From assembly GCF_001866665.1 (NCBI RefSeq), contig NZ_MLYO01000011.1:215309-279308 (forward strand): a DNA stretch of 64,000 bases, written 5' to 3'. Positions 46,694-55,942 of this stretch are shown piece after piece (position 1 is the first letter of the stretch; each line of letters opens with the position of its first letter). The translations under genes were made by a program, and so were the position numbers. The DNA comes from Streptomyces monashensis (GTDB taxonomy: Bacteria > Actinomycetota > Actinomycetes > Streptomycetales > Streptomycetaceae). The notes beneath the pieces are model-generated. The model was given only the letters and a program-made list of their open reading frames with translations. It was not told where the DNA came from and ran no database searches.

Positions 46694-46809
46694 AGGTTCG
46701 ACCACCTCCGGAGCCCTCGCCTGCGCGTCATGGTTTATGGCGATTTGAACACTTTCCGCACGGCCTTGGTTCCGCAGAGTGAATAACGGGCCCAATAGCA
46801 GATCTCGGC

Positions 46810-46839
46810 TTGACTCGCCCGGAGCAGCACACTTGTAAT
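46810..46839 (+). promoter_or_regulatory. Probable whiB promoter
   Basis: TTGACT (46810-46815) and TGTAAT (46834-46839) are 18 bp apart, giving a leader of about 67 nt before ATG 46913. S. coelicolor whiB has two known promoters; I can propose only this one. Confidence 0.55.
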
Positions 46840-46912
46840 TTCACTCGTGTCGTTCAGCCGAAATCGGTAACGGCTGACGCACGGGGACGCGAAAGACAGA
46901 CGAGGGGCGCAC

Positions 46913-47176
46913 ATGACCGAGCTGGTGCAGCAACTGCTGGTCGACGACGCGGACGAGGAACTCGGCTGGCAGGAGCGCGCGCTGTGCGCCCAGACCGACC
47001 CCGAGTCCTTCTTCCCCGAGAAGGGCGGCTCCACCAGAGAGGCGAAGAAGGTCTGCCTCGCCTGCGAGGTCCGCTCCGAATGCCTCGAGTACGCCCTCGC
47101 CAACGACGAGCGCTTCGGTATCTGGGGCGGTCTGTCCGAGCGGGAGCGCCGCCGCCTGAAGAAGGCCGCCGTCTGA
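46913..47176 (+). CDS. whiB: WhiB, iron-sulphur transcription regulator of sporulation
   Basis: This 87-aa founding member of the Wbl family binds a [4Fe-4S] cluster through Cys25, Cys48, Cys51 and Cys57 (RALCAQTDP, KVCLACEVRSEC). The GIWGG turn (69-73) and the basic ERERRRLKKAA tail follow, and contact sigma factor and DNA. In Streptomyces it acts with WhiA to start sporulation septation. Sequence and length match S. coelicolor WhiB as I remember it. ATG 46913 follows GAGGGG. A terminator follows at 47203-47245. Confidence 0.97.
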   Translation: MTELVQQLLVDDADEELGWQERALCAQTDPESFFPEKGGSTREAKKVCLACEVRSECLEYALANDERFGIWGGLSERERRRLKKAAV

Positions 47177-47202
47177 CCACACATCCACACCAAAACGTCA
47201 CG

Positions 47203-47245
47203 AACGGCCCGTCGCATGTGGGTTATCCACAGGCGGCGGGCCGTT
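47203..47245 (+). terminator. whiB terminator
   Basis: AACGGCCCG (47203-47211) and CGGGCCGTT (47237-47245) form a perfect 9-bp stem. The loop can form an inner TGTGG / CCACA stem. Confidence 0.8.
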
Positions 47246-47356
47246 GTCGTGGTCAGCCGATAGTGTGGTCGCTCGTCCGAGACGCCCGCTGTCCCCTCGA
47301 CGCACGAGGAGGCACGGGCATCCACCGCAGTCCATCGAACCGGGGCCCGTACCTCG

Positions 47357-50300
47357 ATGTCCGTGCACAGCCATACGGCAGCCCAAGACCCGGCCGCCAC
47401 GGCGGGTTTTGACCCGTCCCGCCCGCCCGAGTTCCCGCGTCACGTCGTCACCGCGGTCCTCGTCGCCCACGACGGTGCCCGCTGGCTGCCCGACGCCCTC
47501 GCCGGCCTGCTCGGCCAGGAGCGCCCCGTCCAGCACGCGGTCGCGGCCGACACCGGCAGCGCGGACGACTCCGCCCGGCTGCTCACCGAAGCCCTCGGCG
47601 ACGCCAACGTCCTGCACCTGGCCCGCCGCACCGGCTTCGGCCAGGCCGTGGAGGAGGCGAGCCGCACCGCCCCGGTCCTCACCCCGGAAGAGCTGCCGTA
47701 TCTCAAACGTCCCAGCGGCTGGGACCCGGTCACCCGCTCGTGGCGCGACGACGCCTACGACCTGCCCGAACTCCCGCACGGCGAGCCCGTCCAGTGGCTC
47801 TGGCTGCTACACGACGACTGCGCCCCCGAACCCGACGCCCTCGCCGAGATGCTGCGCGTCGTCGAGAACGAACAGGAGCTGGGCCGCGCCGACGTGGCCG
47901 TCGTCGGCCCCAAGCTGCGCGGCTGGTACGACCGCCGGCAGCTGCTGGAGGTCGGCGTCTCCATCGCCAACTCCGGCCGCCGCTGGACCGGCCTGGACCG
48001 CCGCGAACAGGACCAGGGGCAGCACGACCACGTCCGCACCGTGCTGTCCGTGTCCTCCGCCGGCATGCTCGTCCGCCGCGACGTCTTCGAACAGCTCGGC
48101 GGCTTCGACCGCCGCCTGCCCCTCATGCGCGACGACGTCGACCTGTGCTGGCGCGCCCACAGCGCCGGCCACCGCGTCCTGATCGCCCCCGACGCCGTCG
48201 TCCGGCACGCCGAGGCCGCCGCCCGCGAGCGCCGCGCCGTCGACTGCGCGGGCCGCACCAGCGCCTCCCCGCACAAGGTCGACAAGGCCGGTGCCGTCTA
48301 CACCCTGCTCGCCAACACCCGCACGGGCGCGCTGCCCTGGGTCCTGCTCCGGCTCGTCCTCGGCACCGTCCTGCGCACCGTCGCCTACCTCGTCGGCAAG
48401 GTCCCGGGCCAGGCCGTCGACGAGATCCGCGGCCTGCTCGGCGTGCTGCTGCGCCCCGAGCGGATCATCGCCGCCCGGCGCCGCCGCGGCTCCTCACAGC
48501 TCGACAAGGGCGAGCTGCGCCAGCTCCTGCCACCACCCGGCGCCACCATCCGTGCCACCGTCGAGCAGATCGCGGGCAACTTCTCCAGCGGCCGGGACAG
48601 CGAGACGTCCTCGGCGGGCCGGCACGGCGGCGCCATGGAGTCCGGCCCCGGCGGCGACGACGCCGACTTCCTGGAGATAGAGCAGTTCGCCCGGCTCAAG
48701 CGCATCGCCCGCAACCCCGGCCCGGTGCTCTTCCTGGCCCTGCTGCTGATCTCCCTCGCCGCCTGCCGCGCCCTGCTCGGCAGCGGTGCGCTCGCGGGCG
48801 GCGCCCTGCTGCCCGCCCCGGCCGGCCCCGGTGAGCTGTGGTCCCGCTTCGCCGACTCCTGGCACCCGGTGGGCGCGGGCGGCTCTCCGTCCGCACCGCC
48901 CTACCTCGGAATTCTCGCGGCCCTCGGCACGCTCCTGTTCGGCTCCACCGGACTCGCGGTCACCGTCCTGCTGATCGCCGCGGTGCCGCTCGCCGGCTTC
49001 ACCGCCTACTTCGCCTCCCGGCCGCTCGTCACCTCCCGGCTGCTGCGCGCGTGGGCCGCCGTCGTCTACGCCTTCCTGCCCGCCACCACCGGCGCCCTGG
49101 CCGGCGGCCGCATCGGCACCACCGTCCTCGCCGTGCTGCTGCCGCTCATCGCGCGCGCGGGCATCGCCGCGAGCGGCCTCGCGAACCGCTCCGGCGCGCG
49201 CGGCAGTTGGCGCGCCACCTGGGCGTACGCGCTGCTGCTGACCATCGCCACGGCCTTCACGCCGATCGTGTGGCCCGTCGCGCTGCTCCTCGGCCTCGGC
49301 GTGCTGGCGCTGCGCCGCAGCGACCCCGTCGCCCAGGCCTTGCGCTTCCTCGCCCAGCTCGGCACCCCGCTGCTGGTCCTCGCCCCCTGGTCGCTGACCC
49401 TCCTGCCGGCCGGCTTCTTCACGGAAGCCGGCCTGGACTACGGCGCGTCGACCGCCTCCGCGCTCGACCTGCTCGGCGCCAGCCCCGGCGGCGCGGGCAC
49501 CGTGCACGGACTGATGCTCATCGGCATCGTCCTCGCCGCGCTCGCCGCCCTCCTGCGCTCCGAGCGACAGCTGGGCATCCGCACCGCCTGGGCCGTCGCC
49601 CTGGTCGCCCTCGTCTTCGCCGTGCTGTCCAACAGGTCCGCCTGGGCCGGACCGGCCACCCTCGTCTACGGCATCGCCCTGCTGGCCGCCGCCGCCCTCG
49701 GCGCCGACGGCGCACGCGCACGCGTGGCCGAGCAGAGCTTCGGCTGGCGCCAGCCGGTCGCCGCCCTGATCGCCTTCGCCTGTGCCGTGGGCCCGCTGCT
49801 CGTCGCCGCCGGCTGGGTGATCGGCGGCGCCGACGGCCCCGTGAAGCGCCAGGACCCCACCCAGGTGCCCGCGTTCGTCGCCGAGGACGCCACCACCGGC
49901 GACCAGGCCCGCACCCTGATCCTCGACAGCGACTCCACCGCGCGCGTGCGCTACGCCCTGGTCCGCGGCTCCGGCGCCCGCATGGGAGACGCCGAACTCG
50001 GCGCCGCCGAAGGCACGAACAGCCGGCTGGACAAGATCGTCGCCAACCTCGTCGCCGGCTCCGGCGCCGACCAGGCCGACGAACTCGGCGGCTTCGCCGT
50101 GCGCTACGTCCTCGTCCACAAGGGCGCGCCCCGCGACTTCACCCGCGTCCTCGACGCCACGCCCGGCCTGTCCCGGCTCAGCCAGCAGAGCGGCAGCGCC
50201 CTGTGGCGCGTCGACCAGGAGGTCTCCCGCGCCGCCATCGTCCCCGCCGGCGGCTCGGGCACCGCCCAGCCGGTCAGCGCCGGACCGGTGGAGATCCACA

Positions 50301-51097
50301 CGACCGTCCCGTCCGGCGCGGACGGCCGCGTCCTGCGCCTCGCCGACACCGCCTCCGCCGGCTGGACGGCCACCCTGGACGGCAAGCCGCTCACCCGCAC
50401 CACCGTCGACGGCTGGGCCCAGGGCTTCCAACTGCCCGCGAACGGCGGCAGGCTCGATGTCGTCTACGACGACCCGATCACCCACACCGCCTGGCTGTGG
50501 GCCCAGGGCGCGCTCGCCGTCGTCCTGGTCGTCCTCGCTCTGCCCGGCCGCCGCCGCGACGTCGACGACGACCTGCCCGAGGCGGAACCCCTTCCGGCCC
50601 AGGTCCCGACGGGCGAGGGCCGCCGCGCCCGCCGCCTGCGCGCCCAGGCCGAGGAACAGGCCGCGGAACAGGCCGCGGAGCAGGCGGCCGAACCGGCCGG
50701 CGAACAGACCGGTGATCCGGCGCAGGAGCAGACCGCCGCGCCCGCGATGCCGGACGTTCCCCCGGCCCCCGCCGCCGTGCCCCAGCAGCAGCCCTACGAC
50801 GACTGGGACCAGTCCTCCTACGCGAACGCCGGCTACGGCTACGCGACGGATCAGTACCAGCCCGCCGACCCGTACCAGACGCACGGCTACGACCAGCAGG
50901 GCTACGCCCACGACCCGTACCAGAACGGCCAGTACGACCCGTACGCCTACGGCGGCACGGCCCACCAGATGCCGTACGACCCGACGGCCTACCAGCAGGG
51001 CTACGACCCGGCGTACGACCCCGCCCAGCAGGGCTACGACCCGGCCCAGCACCCCCACGGCACCGGCAGCGAGCGCCCCGACGGGAGCCAGCAGTGA
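47357..51097 (+). CDS. 1246-aa membrane family 2 glycosyltransferase with Tyr/Gln-rich tail
   Basis: The N-terminal GT2 domain (about 28-275) has AVLVAHDGARWLPDALAGLL, the metal motif WLLHDDCAPEPDAL and the acceptor motif MRDDVDLCWRAHSAGH. From about 450 to 830 there are ten or more membrane helices (first LFLALLLISLAACRALLG). An extracellular part and a final helix (WLWAQGALAVVLVVLALPG, about 1055) follow. The cytoplasmic tail starts with EQAAEQAAEQAAEP repeats and ends in a Tyr/Gln/Pro-rich stretch with repeated QQGYDP units. No clear Shine-Dalgarno precedes ATG 47357. It is coupled by overlap to the DUF5719 gene. Probably polymerises or extends an envelope polysaccharide; sugar unknown. 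Confidence 0.88.
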   Translation: MSVHSHTAAQDPAATAGFDPSRPPEFPRHVVTAVLVAHDGARWLPDALAGLLGQERPVQHAVAADTGSADDSARLLTEALGDANVLHLARRTGFGQAVEEASRTAPVLTPEELPYLKRPSGWDPVTRSWRDDAYDLPELPHGEPVQWLWLLHDDCAPEPDALAEMLRVVENEQELGRADVAVVGPKLRGWYDRRQLLEVGVSIANSGRRWTGLDRREQDQGQHDHVRTVLSVSSAGMLVRRDVFEQLGGFDRRLPLMRDDVDLCWRAHSAGHRVLIAPDAVVRHAEAAARERRAVDCAGRTSASPHKVDKAGAVYTLLANTRTGALPWVLLRLVLGTVLRTVAYLVGKVPGQAVDEIRGLLGVLLRPERIIAARRRRGSSQLDKGELRQLLPPPGATIRATVEQIAGNFSSGRDSETSSAGRHGGAMESGPGGDDADFLEIEQFARLKRIARNPGPVLFLALLLISLAACRALLGSGALAGGALLPAPAGPGELWSRFADSWHPVGAGGSPSAPPYLGILAALGTLLFGSTGLAVTVLLIAAVPLAGFTAYFASRPLVTSRLLRAWAAVVYAFLPATTGALAGGRIGTTVLAVLLPLIARAGIAASGLANRSGARGSWRATWAYALLLTIATAFTPIVWPVALLLGLGVLALRRSDPVAQALRFLAQLGTPLLVLAPWSLTLLPAGFFTEAGLDYGASTASALDLLGASPGGAGTVHGLMLIGIVLAALAALLRSERQLGIRTAWAVALVALVFAVLSNRSAWAGPATLVYGIALLAAAALGADGARARVAEQSFGWRQPVAALIAFACAVGPLLVAAGWVIGGADGPVKRQDPTQVPAFVAEDATTGDQARTLILDSDSTARVRYALVRGSGARMGDAELGAAEGTNSRLDKIVANLVAGSGADQADELGGFAVRYVLVHKGAPRDFTRVLDATPGLSRLSQQSGSALWRVDQEVSRAAIVPAGGSGTAQPVSAGPVEIHTTVPSGADGRVLRLADTASAGWTATLDGKPLTRTTVDGWAQGFQLPANGGRLDVVYDDPITHTAWLWAQGALAVVLVVLALPGRRRDVDDDLPEAEPLPAQVPTGEGRRARRLRAQAEEQAAEQAAEQAAEPAGEQTGDPAQEQTAAPAMPDVPPAPAAVPQQQPYDDWDQSSYANAGYGYATDQYQPADPYQTHGYDQQGYAHDPYQNGQYDPYAYGGTAHQMPYDPTAYQQGYDPAYDPAQQGYDPAQHPHGTGSERPDGSQQ

Positions 51098-52671
51098 ACC
51101 GCACGACCCTGTCCCTGATCGCCGGCGCCACCGCGCTGGCCGCCGTCACCGCGTTCGCCGCCCTCGACGGCCCGTCCGCGTCCGGCGCCACCGCGCCGAA
51201 GGCGGCGGCCAGTCTCCCGGTGGAGCGTACGAGCCTGCTGTGCCCGGCACCGAGCATCTCGGACATCGCCGACACGTCGTACACCTCGTTCACGCCCGTC
51301 ACCCAGTCCACGGCGAGCAGCGGCAAGGCCCAACTCCAGGCGGCCGACCAGCAGTCGGCGGACGGCACGGGCGGCTCCGCGTCGGGCGGCTCCACACCGG
51401 GCAAGGGCTCCAAGGGATCGCAGGGCTCGAAGACGGGCAAGGACTCCAAGGGGTCCAAGAGCGGGAGCACGACGGCGGACAAGCCGGTGCTCACCCCCAA
51501 GGCCCCCGGCACCCCGGCCACCGGCGACGTCTCGGGCGCCGACGGGTCCGCGCTCATCGGCACCGCCGACGGCAGGTTCGCGCCCGGCTGGACCGTGCAG
51601 GAGACCACCGAGGTCGCCGCCGGCACCGGCCGCGGCCTCCAGGGCGTCAACTGCACGCCCGCGGACACCGAGTTCTGGTTCCCGGGCGCCAGCACGGCCG
51701 CGAGCCGCACCGACTACGTGCACCTGACCAACCCCGACGACTCCGCCGCCGTCGTCGACATCGAGCTGTACGACAAGAACGGCGCGGTCAAGTCCCCGCT
51801 CGGCGAGAACCTCACCGTCCCGCCGCACGCGAGCAAGCCGATCCTGCTGTCCACGCTCACCGACGAGCAGCAGTCCGACCTGACCGTGCACGTCAGCGTG
51901 CGCAGCGGCCGGGTCGGCGCGGCCGTACAGGCCCTGGACGCCAAGGCGGGCGGCGACTGGCTGGCGGCGGCCGCCGACCCGGCGCCCGACCTGGTCCTGC
52001 CCGGCATCCCCGCGGACGCCACCGACGTCCGGCTGATCACCTTCGCCCCCGGCGGCAACGACGCCGACCTCAAGGTCCGCCTGGCCACGTCCGGCGGCCT
52101 GATCACCCCGGCCGGCAACGAGACCGTGCACGTGAAGTCCGGCATGACGACCGCGGCCGACCTCGGACCCGTCACCCGGGGCGAGGCGGGGTCCCTGATC
52201 CTGACCCCGACGGACCAGTCGGTCCCGATCGTGGCGGCGCTCCAGGTCGTGCGCGGCAAGGGCGACAAGCAGGAGACGGCCTTCATCCCGGCCACGGCCC
52301 CGGTCGGCGCGCGCGCGACCGCCGCCGACAACAGCACCAAGGGCTCGACCCTGTCCCTGACCGCGCCGACCGCCACGGCCACGGTCAAGGTCACCGCCTC
52401 GGCGGGCAGCGACGGCGGCACGGCGACGACGAAGACCTTCACGATCAGGTCCGGCACGACCCAGAACGTCGCGGCCCCGGTCCCCTCGGGCCTCCAGGGC
52501 ACCTACGCCCTCACCGTGGAAACGACCTCGGGCGGCCCGGTCTACGCCTCCCGCACCCTCACCGCCACCGAGGGCGGAGTCCCCGGCTTCACCATCCAGA
52601 CCCTCCCGAACGACCGCGGAACGGTGGCCGTACCGCAGACGACGCAGGACCTGGGGGTGCTGCAGAAGTAG
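51094..52671 (+). CDS. Secreted DUF5719 family protein
   Basis: This 525-aa protein has a signal peptide or N-terminal anchor (LSLIAGATALAAVTAFAAL), then LLCPAPS. A Gly/Ser/Lys-rich linker (about 85-130) leads to a beta-rich body with repeated bacterial Ig-like segments (WFPGASTAASRTDYVHLTNPDD, VDIELYDKNGAV). Only two cysteines appear in the body region. No enzyme motif seen. The GTG start overlaps the stop of the large glycosyltransferase, so the two are made together. I infer an extracellular partner of that enzyme. Family name from memory. Confidence 0.8.
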   Translation: MNRTTLSLIAGATALAAVTAFAALDGPSASGATAPKAAASLPVERTSLLCPAPSISDIADTSYTSFTPVTQSTASSGKAQLQAADQQSADGTGGSASGGSTPGKGSKGSQGSKTGKDSKGSKSGSTTADKPVLTPKAPGTPATGDVSGADGSALIGTADGRFAPGWTVQETTEVAAGTGRGLQGVNCTPADTEFWFPGASTAASRTDYVHLTNPDDSAAVVDIELYDKNGAVKSPLGENLTVPPHASKPILLSTLTDEQQSDLTVHVSVRSGRVGAAVQALDAKAGGDWLAAAADPAPDLVLPGIPADATDVRLITFAPGGNDADLKVRLATSGGLITPAGNETVHVKSGMTTAADLGPVTRGEAGSLILTPTDQSVPIVAALQVVRGKGDKQETAFIPATAPVGARATAADNSTKGSTLSLTAPTATATVKVTASAGSDGGTATTKTFTIRSGTTQNVAAPVPSGLQGTYALTVETTSGGPVYASRTLTATEGGVPGFTIQTLPNDRGTVAVPQTTQDLGVLQK

Positions 52672-52783
52672 CGGCGGGAGAGCGGGGAGCGGCGGGAGCG
52701 GACGGGCCGGGGCGACGGCGCCCGAGGGTGGGGAGACCCTGTCCGGCCGCACCGGCTCCCCGGGGGGCACCCGCCCCCGGCGC

Positions 52784-53236
52784 CTAGTCCTCCCCGTACC
52801 GGGGATCCACGGTCTCCGGGGTCAGCCCCAGCAGCTCGGCCACCTGCTCCACGACCACCTCGTGCACCAGCGCGGCCCGCTCGTCGCGCCCCTTGGTCCG
52901 GATCTCCACCGGCCGCCGGTACACGACGACCCGCGCCTGCCGCCCGTCCCGCGCGGGCACGACCCCGCCGAGCGGCACGGCCTCGTCGTTCCACGCCTGA
53001 TCGCCCCGCGCGTCCAGCCGGGGCACCTCCAGCACGAGGAAGTCGATGTCGGCGAGCTGCGGCCACCGCCGTTCGAGCCGCTCCACGGAGTCCTGCACCA
53101 GATCCGCGAACACCTCGGCACGGCTGGCCGAGAGCGGCACCTGCGGCGGTGCGATCGGCCCGCGCATGCCCCGCCCGTGACGATCACGGCGACGGGGCCC
53201 GGGGCCGCTGGCACGGGGCGGTACACGGTTGTCCAT
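52784..53236 (-). CDS. Zincin-like metallopeptidase family protein with degenerate HExxH
   Basis: This 150-aa protein resembles the small actinobacterial zincin-1 family (mycobacterial Rv3259-type). Hallmarks are FADLVQDSVERLERRWPQL, DFLVLEVPRLDA and VVYRRPVEIRTKGRDE. The expected HExxH helix reads LVHEVVVEQVAELLGL here, so the second zinc His is Glu. ATG 53236 (MDNRVPPR) gives the usual length; the frame is open to 53404. It converges with DUF5719 and diverges from DUF3499. Proteolytic activity is doubtful. Confidence 0.78.
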   Translation of the reverse strand: MDNRVPPRASGPGPRRRDRHGRGMRGPIAPPQVPLSASRAEVFADLVQDSVERLERRWPQLADIDFLVLEVPRLDARGDQAWNDEAVPLGGVVPARDGRQARVVVYRRPVEIRTKGRDERAALVHEVVVEQVAELLGLTPETVDPRYGED

Positions 53237-53594
53237 CACCGGTGAAGCGTAGTCCCCGCCCGCGTCCCCCGCCCGGCTCCACACGACAACCTCGGCCTCC
53301 CCGGCACCCCGCGTCCCGCGGCCGTAGCCCCCCGATGTCACAGGATGACCGTTCAGGCCAACGTCTGGCGCGTTTCCATAACCTTCCAAGACCGCCGAGC
53401 TCAAGGCAATTGACGCTGTTTGTACCGACTCATGACCGGACCGAACATCGCCCGCGACGCGCCGGGAACTCGTCCACGCAGGTCAACAGGGTCTCCACGA
53501 AAGGGTGTGTGGGGCGTTTCACAGCCCGACACGGTGGAGTGACCTGGTGGAGAGTCGTCGCGGCCCGCTCAAGAGTGCGGTACCGTCCAACGTC
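53237..53594. other. 358-bp divergent gap, no gene recognised
   Basis: This gap separates the zincin-like gene and DUF3499. It includes an AT-richer patch near 53370-53430. On the minus strand TTGAGC and TATGGA are about 18 bp apart there and could drive the zincin gene. No protein-like frame stands out. Confidence 0.4.
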
Positions 53595-53972
53595 GTGAGC
53601 CCTGTACGTCGCTGTTCGCGCACCGCCTGCGGCCGACCCGCCGTGGCGACGCTGACGTACGTCTACGCCGACTCCACCGCGGTCCTCGGCCCGCTCGCCA
53701 CGTACGCCGAACCCCACTGCTACGACCTGTGCGCCGAGCATTCCGAGCGCCTCACCGCCCCGCGCGGCTGGGAGGTCGTGCGCCTCCTGGACGGCTCGGC
53801 CCCCGCACGCCCCAGCGGCGACGACCTCGAAGCGCTCGCCAACGCCGTGCGCGAGGCGGCCCGCCCCCAGCAGCGCGCGGCCGAGGCGGCCGGCGGCGGA
53901 GGCCGCACGGCGGACCCCATGGAGGTCGCCCGCCGCGGTCACCTCCGGGTCCTGCGCTCCCCGGACAACTGA
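53595..53972 (+). CDS. DUF3499 family protein
   Basis: This 125-aa protein begins RRCSRTACGRPAVATLTYVYADS and continues with HCYDLCAEHSERL. The four Cys and two His are laid out like a small zinc-binding fold, followed by WEVVRLLDG. The tail is Ala/Arg-rich. It is conserved in actinobacteria beside manB (mycobacterial Rv3258c-type). GTG 53595 has no Shine-Dalgarno, and TACCGT lies at 53581-53586, suggesting a leaderless or near-leaderless message. Function unknown. Confidence 0.82.
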   Translation: MSPVRRCSRTACGRPAVATLTYVYADSTAVLGPLATYAEPHCYDLCAEHSERLTAPRGWEVVRLLDGSAPARPSGDDLEALANAVREAARPQQRAAEAAGGGGRTADPMEVARRGHLRVLRSPDN

Positions 53973-54083
53973 GCAACCCTCCGCCACCCGCAGGCTCAGC
54001 CTCCGCAGGGTGTCCGCACACCTCCCCCTTACCCCCGACGGGTAGTTTGTGGGGCACCCAAAGAACTTTCAGGAGGGTTGGAC

Positions 54084-55448
54084 GTGGCTGCTGATCTGTC
54101 GCAGATCGTGAAGGCGTACGACGTGCGGGGAGTGGTCCCGGACCAGTGGGACGAGTCGCTCGCCCGGCTCTTCGGTGCCGCCTTCGCGCAGGTGACGGGC
54201 GCCACGGCGATCGTCGTCGGCCATGACATGCGCCCCTCGTCGCCGGGCCTGTCCCGCGCCTTCGCGCAGGGCGCGGCCGACCGCGGCGTGGACGTCACCG
54301 AGATCGGCCTGTGCTCCACGGACCAGCTGTACTACGCCTCGGGCGCGCTGAACCTGCCCGGCGCCATGTTCACGGCCTCCCACAACCCGGCCCAGTACAA
54401 CGGCATCAAGCTGTGCCGCGCGGGCGCCGCACCGGTCGGCCAGGACACGGGCCTCGCGCAGATCCGCGAACTGGTCGAGGGCTGGCTGGAGTCGGGCGCC
54501 CCGGAGCCGGTGGCCGAGCCGGGAACCCTGTCCGGGCGCGAGACGTTGGAGGACTACGCGGCGTACCTGCGCTCGCTGGTCGACCTGACCTCCATCCGCC
54601 CCCTGAAGGTCGTGGTCGACGCCGGCAACGGCATGGGCGGTCACACGGTCCCGTCCGTCTTCGAGGGCCTGCCCCTGACCCTCGTCCCGATGTACTTCGA
54701 ACTGGACGGCACCTTCCCGAACCACGAGGCCAACCCGCTCGACCCGGCCAACCTCGTGGACCTGCAGAAGCGGGTTCCCGAGGAGGGCGCCGACCTCGGT
54801 ATCGCCTTCGACGGCGACGCCGACCGCTGCTTCGTCGTGGACCAGCACGGCGACCCGGTCTCCCCGTCCGCGATCACCGCCCTGGTCGCCGCCCGCGAGC
54901 TGGCCCGCAACGGCGGCACAGGCACGATCATCCACAACCTGATCACCTCCCGCACGGTCCCGGAGGTCGTGCGGGAGAACGGCGGCACCCCGGTGCGCAC
55001 CCGTGTCGGCCACTCCTTCATCAAGGCGGAGATGGCGGCGTCCGGCGCGATCTTCGGCGGCGAGCACTCCGCCCACTACTACTTCAAGGACTTCTGGAAC
55101 GCCGACACGGGCATGCTGGCCGCCCTGCACGTCCTCGCGGCCCTCGGCGGCCAGGACGGCCCCCTGTCCTCCCTCGTCGCCCAGTACGACCGCTACGTCG
55201 GCTCCGGCGAGATCAACTCCACCGTCGCCGACCAGGCCGGCCGCCTCGCCGCCATCCGCGCCGCGTACGGGGACCGCGCCGACGTCACCCTGGACGAGCT
55301 CGACGGCCTCACGGTCGCCGCGGCCGACTGGTGGTTCAACGTCCGCCCCTCCAACACCGAGCCCCTCCTCCGCCTGAACGCGGAGGCGAAGGACGAGGCG
55401 ACGATGGCGAAGATCAGGGACGAGGCCCTGGCGATCATCCGGGCCTGA
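54084..55448 (+). CDS. manB: Phosphomannomutase/phosphoglucomutase (ManB)
   Basis: This 454-aa alpha-D-phosphohexomutase converts mannose-6-P to mannose-1-P for GDP-mannose. The phosphoserine loop is TASHNPAQYNGIKL, the Mg2+ loop is FDGDADRCF, the sugar-binding loop is GGEHSAHYYF and the phosphate-binding loop is RPSNTEPLLRL. GTG 54084 is 6 nt after AGGAGGG. Related genes for mannose metabolism lie downstream (SIS protein, manA). In S. coelicolor the homologue supplies mannose for protein O-mannosylation and envelope glycans. Confidence 0.95.
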   Translation: MAADLSQIVKAYDVRGVVPDQWDESLARLFGAAFAQVTGATAIVVGHDMRPSSPGLSRAFAQGAADRGVDVTEIGLCSTDQLYYASGALNLPGAMFTASHNPAQYNGIKLCRAGAAPVGQDTGLAQIRELVEGWLESGAPEPVAEPGTLSGRETLEDYAAYLRSLVDLTSIRPLKVVVDAGNGMGGHTVPSVFEGLPLTLVPMYFELDGTFPNHEANPLDPANLVDLQKRVPEEGADLGIAFDGDADRCFVVDQHGDPVSPSAITALVAARELARNGGTGTIIHNLITSRTVPEVVRENGGTPVRTRVGHSFIKAEMAASGAIFGGEHSAHYYFKDFWNADTGMLAALHVLAALGGQDGPLSSLVAQYDRYVGSGEINSTVADQAGRLAAIRAAYGDRADVTLDELDGLTVAAADWWFNVRPSNTEPLLRLNAEAKDEATMAKIRDEALAIIRA

Positions 55449-55471
55449 GGCGTGAGGCCTGAGGCCTGAGG
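55444..55471 (+). repeat. Four 7-bp tandem repeats over the manB stop codon
   Basis: CCTGAGG, CGTGAGG, CCTGAGG and CCTGAGG follow one another from 55444. The first contains the manB stop TGA. The TGAs at 55446, 55453, 55460 and 55467 fall in all three reading frames. Confidence 0.85.
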
Positions 55472-55671
55472 GTCCGGGCCCGCCGGGCGGCGGAGCCGGG
55501 GCGACGCGACGGCTTCCGGGCCGACGCTGCCGCCCCCGCTCCCCGCCCCCCTCCCCGTATCCGCCCGCCTCCGCCCGCTGTCCGCGCCCGGCCCCTGTGC
55601 CCCGGCCCAACCCGCCCGGCAGCGGTACTCTGACCAGCGGCCAAAGAAACCTCGCCCCGAAGGGACATCCC

Positions 55672-55842
55672 ATGCCGCTCGAAGCCGGCCTCCTGGAGAT
55701 CCTCGCCTGCCCCGCGTGCCACGCCCCCCTCGAGGAGCAGGACACCGAGCTGGTCTGCACGAGCCAGGACTGCGGCCTCGCGTACCCCGTCCGCGACGGC
55801 ATCCCGGTCCTCCTCGTGGACGAGGCCCGCCGCCCCGCGTGA
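55672..55842 (+). CDS. Trm112-like small zinc-ribbon protein
   Basis: This 56-aa protein has CPACHAPLE, then [20 protein letters not shown]. The four Cys form a zinc ribbon, and the [11 protein letters not shown] end is typical of the Trm112/UPF0434 family. Eukaryotic members activate methyltransferases; the bacterial role is unclear. ATG 55672 follows GAAGGGA. It lies between manB and the SIS gene and is probably in the same operon. Confidence 0.9.
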   Translation: MPLEAGLLEILACPACHAPLEEQDTELVCTSQDCGLAYPVRDGIPVLLVDEARRPA

Positions 55843-55942
55843 CGAGGCTTCACCTCGTAGCCCAGGCGCCCACCGCACCGCGCACCGGCGCCACCCCCTG
55901 GAGGGCTCCGCACAGGATCCCGGCGATCGGAGGCTGCCGCCC

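Larger units (their letters stand above)
46297..46912. promoter_or_regulatory. 616-bp divergent region between cysteine dioxygenase and whiB
   Basis: I recognise no gene here. Small open frames on both strands look like chance. The right half is AT-richer than its surroundings and contains nested inverted repeats (46625-46698) and the probable whiB promoter (46810-46839). The left half has a CAG/AAC-rich patch near 46388-46420. Long control DNA suits whiB, which is under several developmental regulators in Streptomyces. Confidence 0.6.

Noticed and set aside
46411..46731. 106-codon minus-strand frame in the whiB upstream region
   Set aside because: No ribosome site, no conserved-looking segments; base composition fits control DNA.
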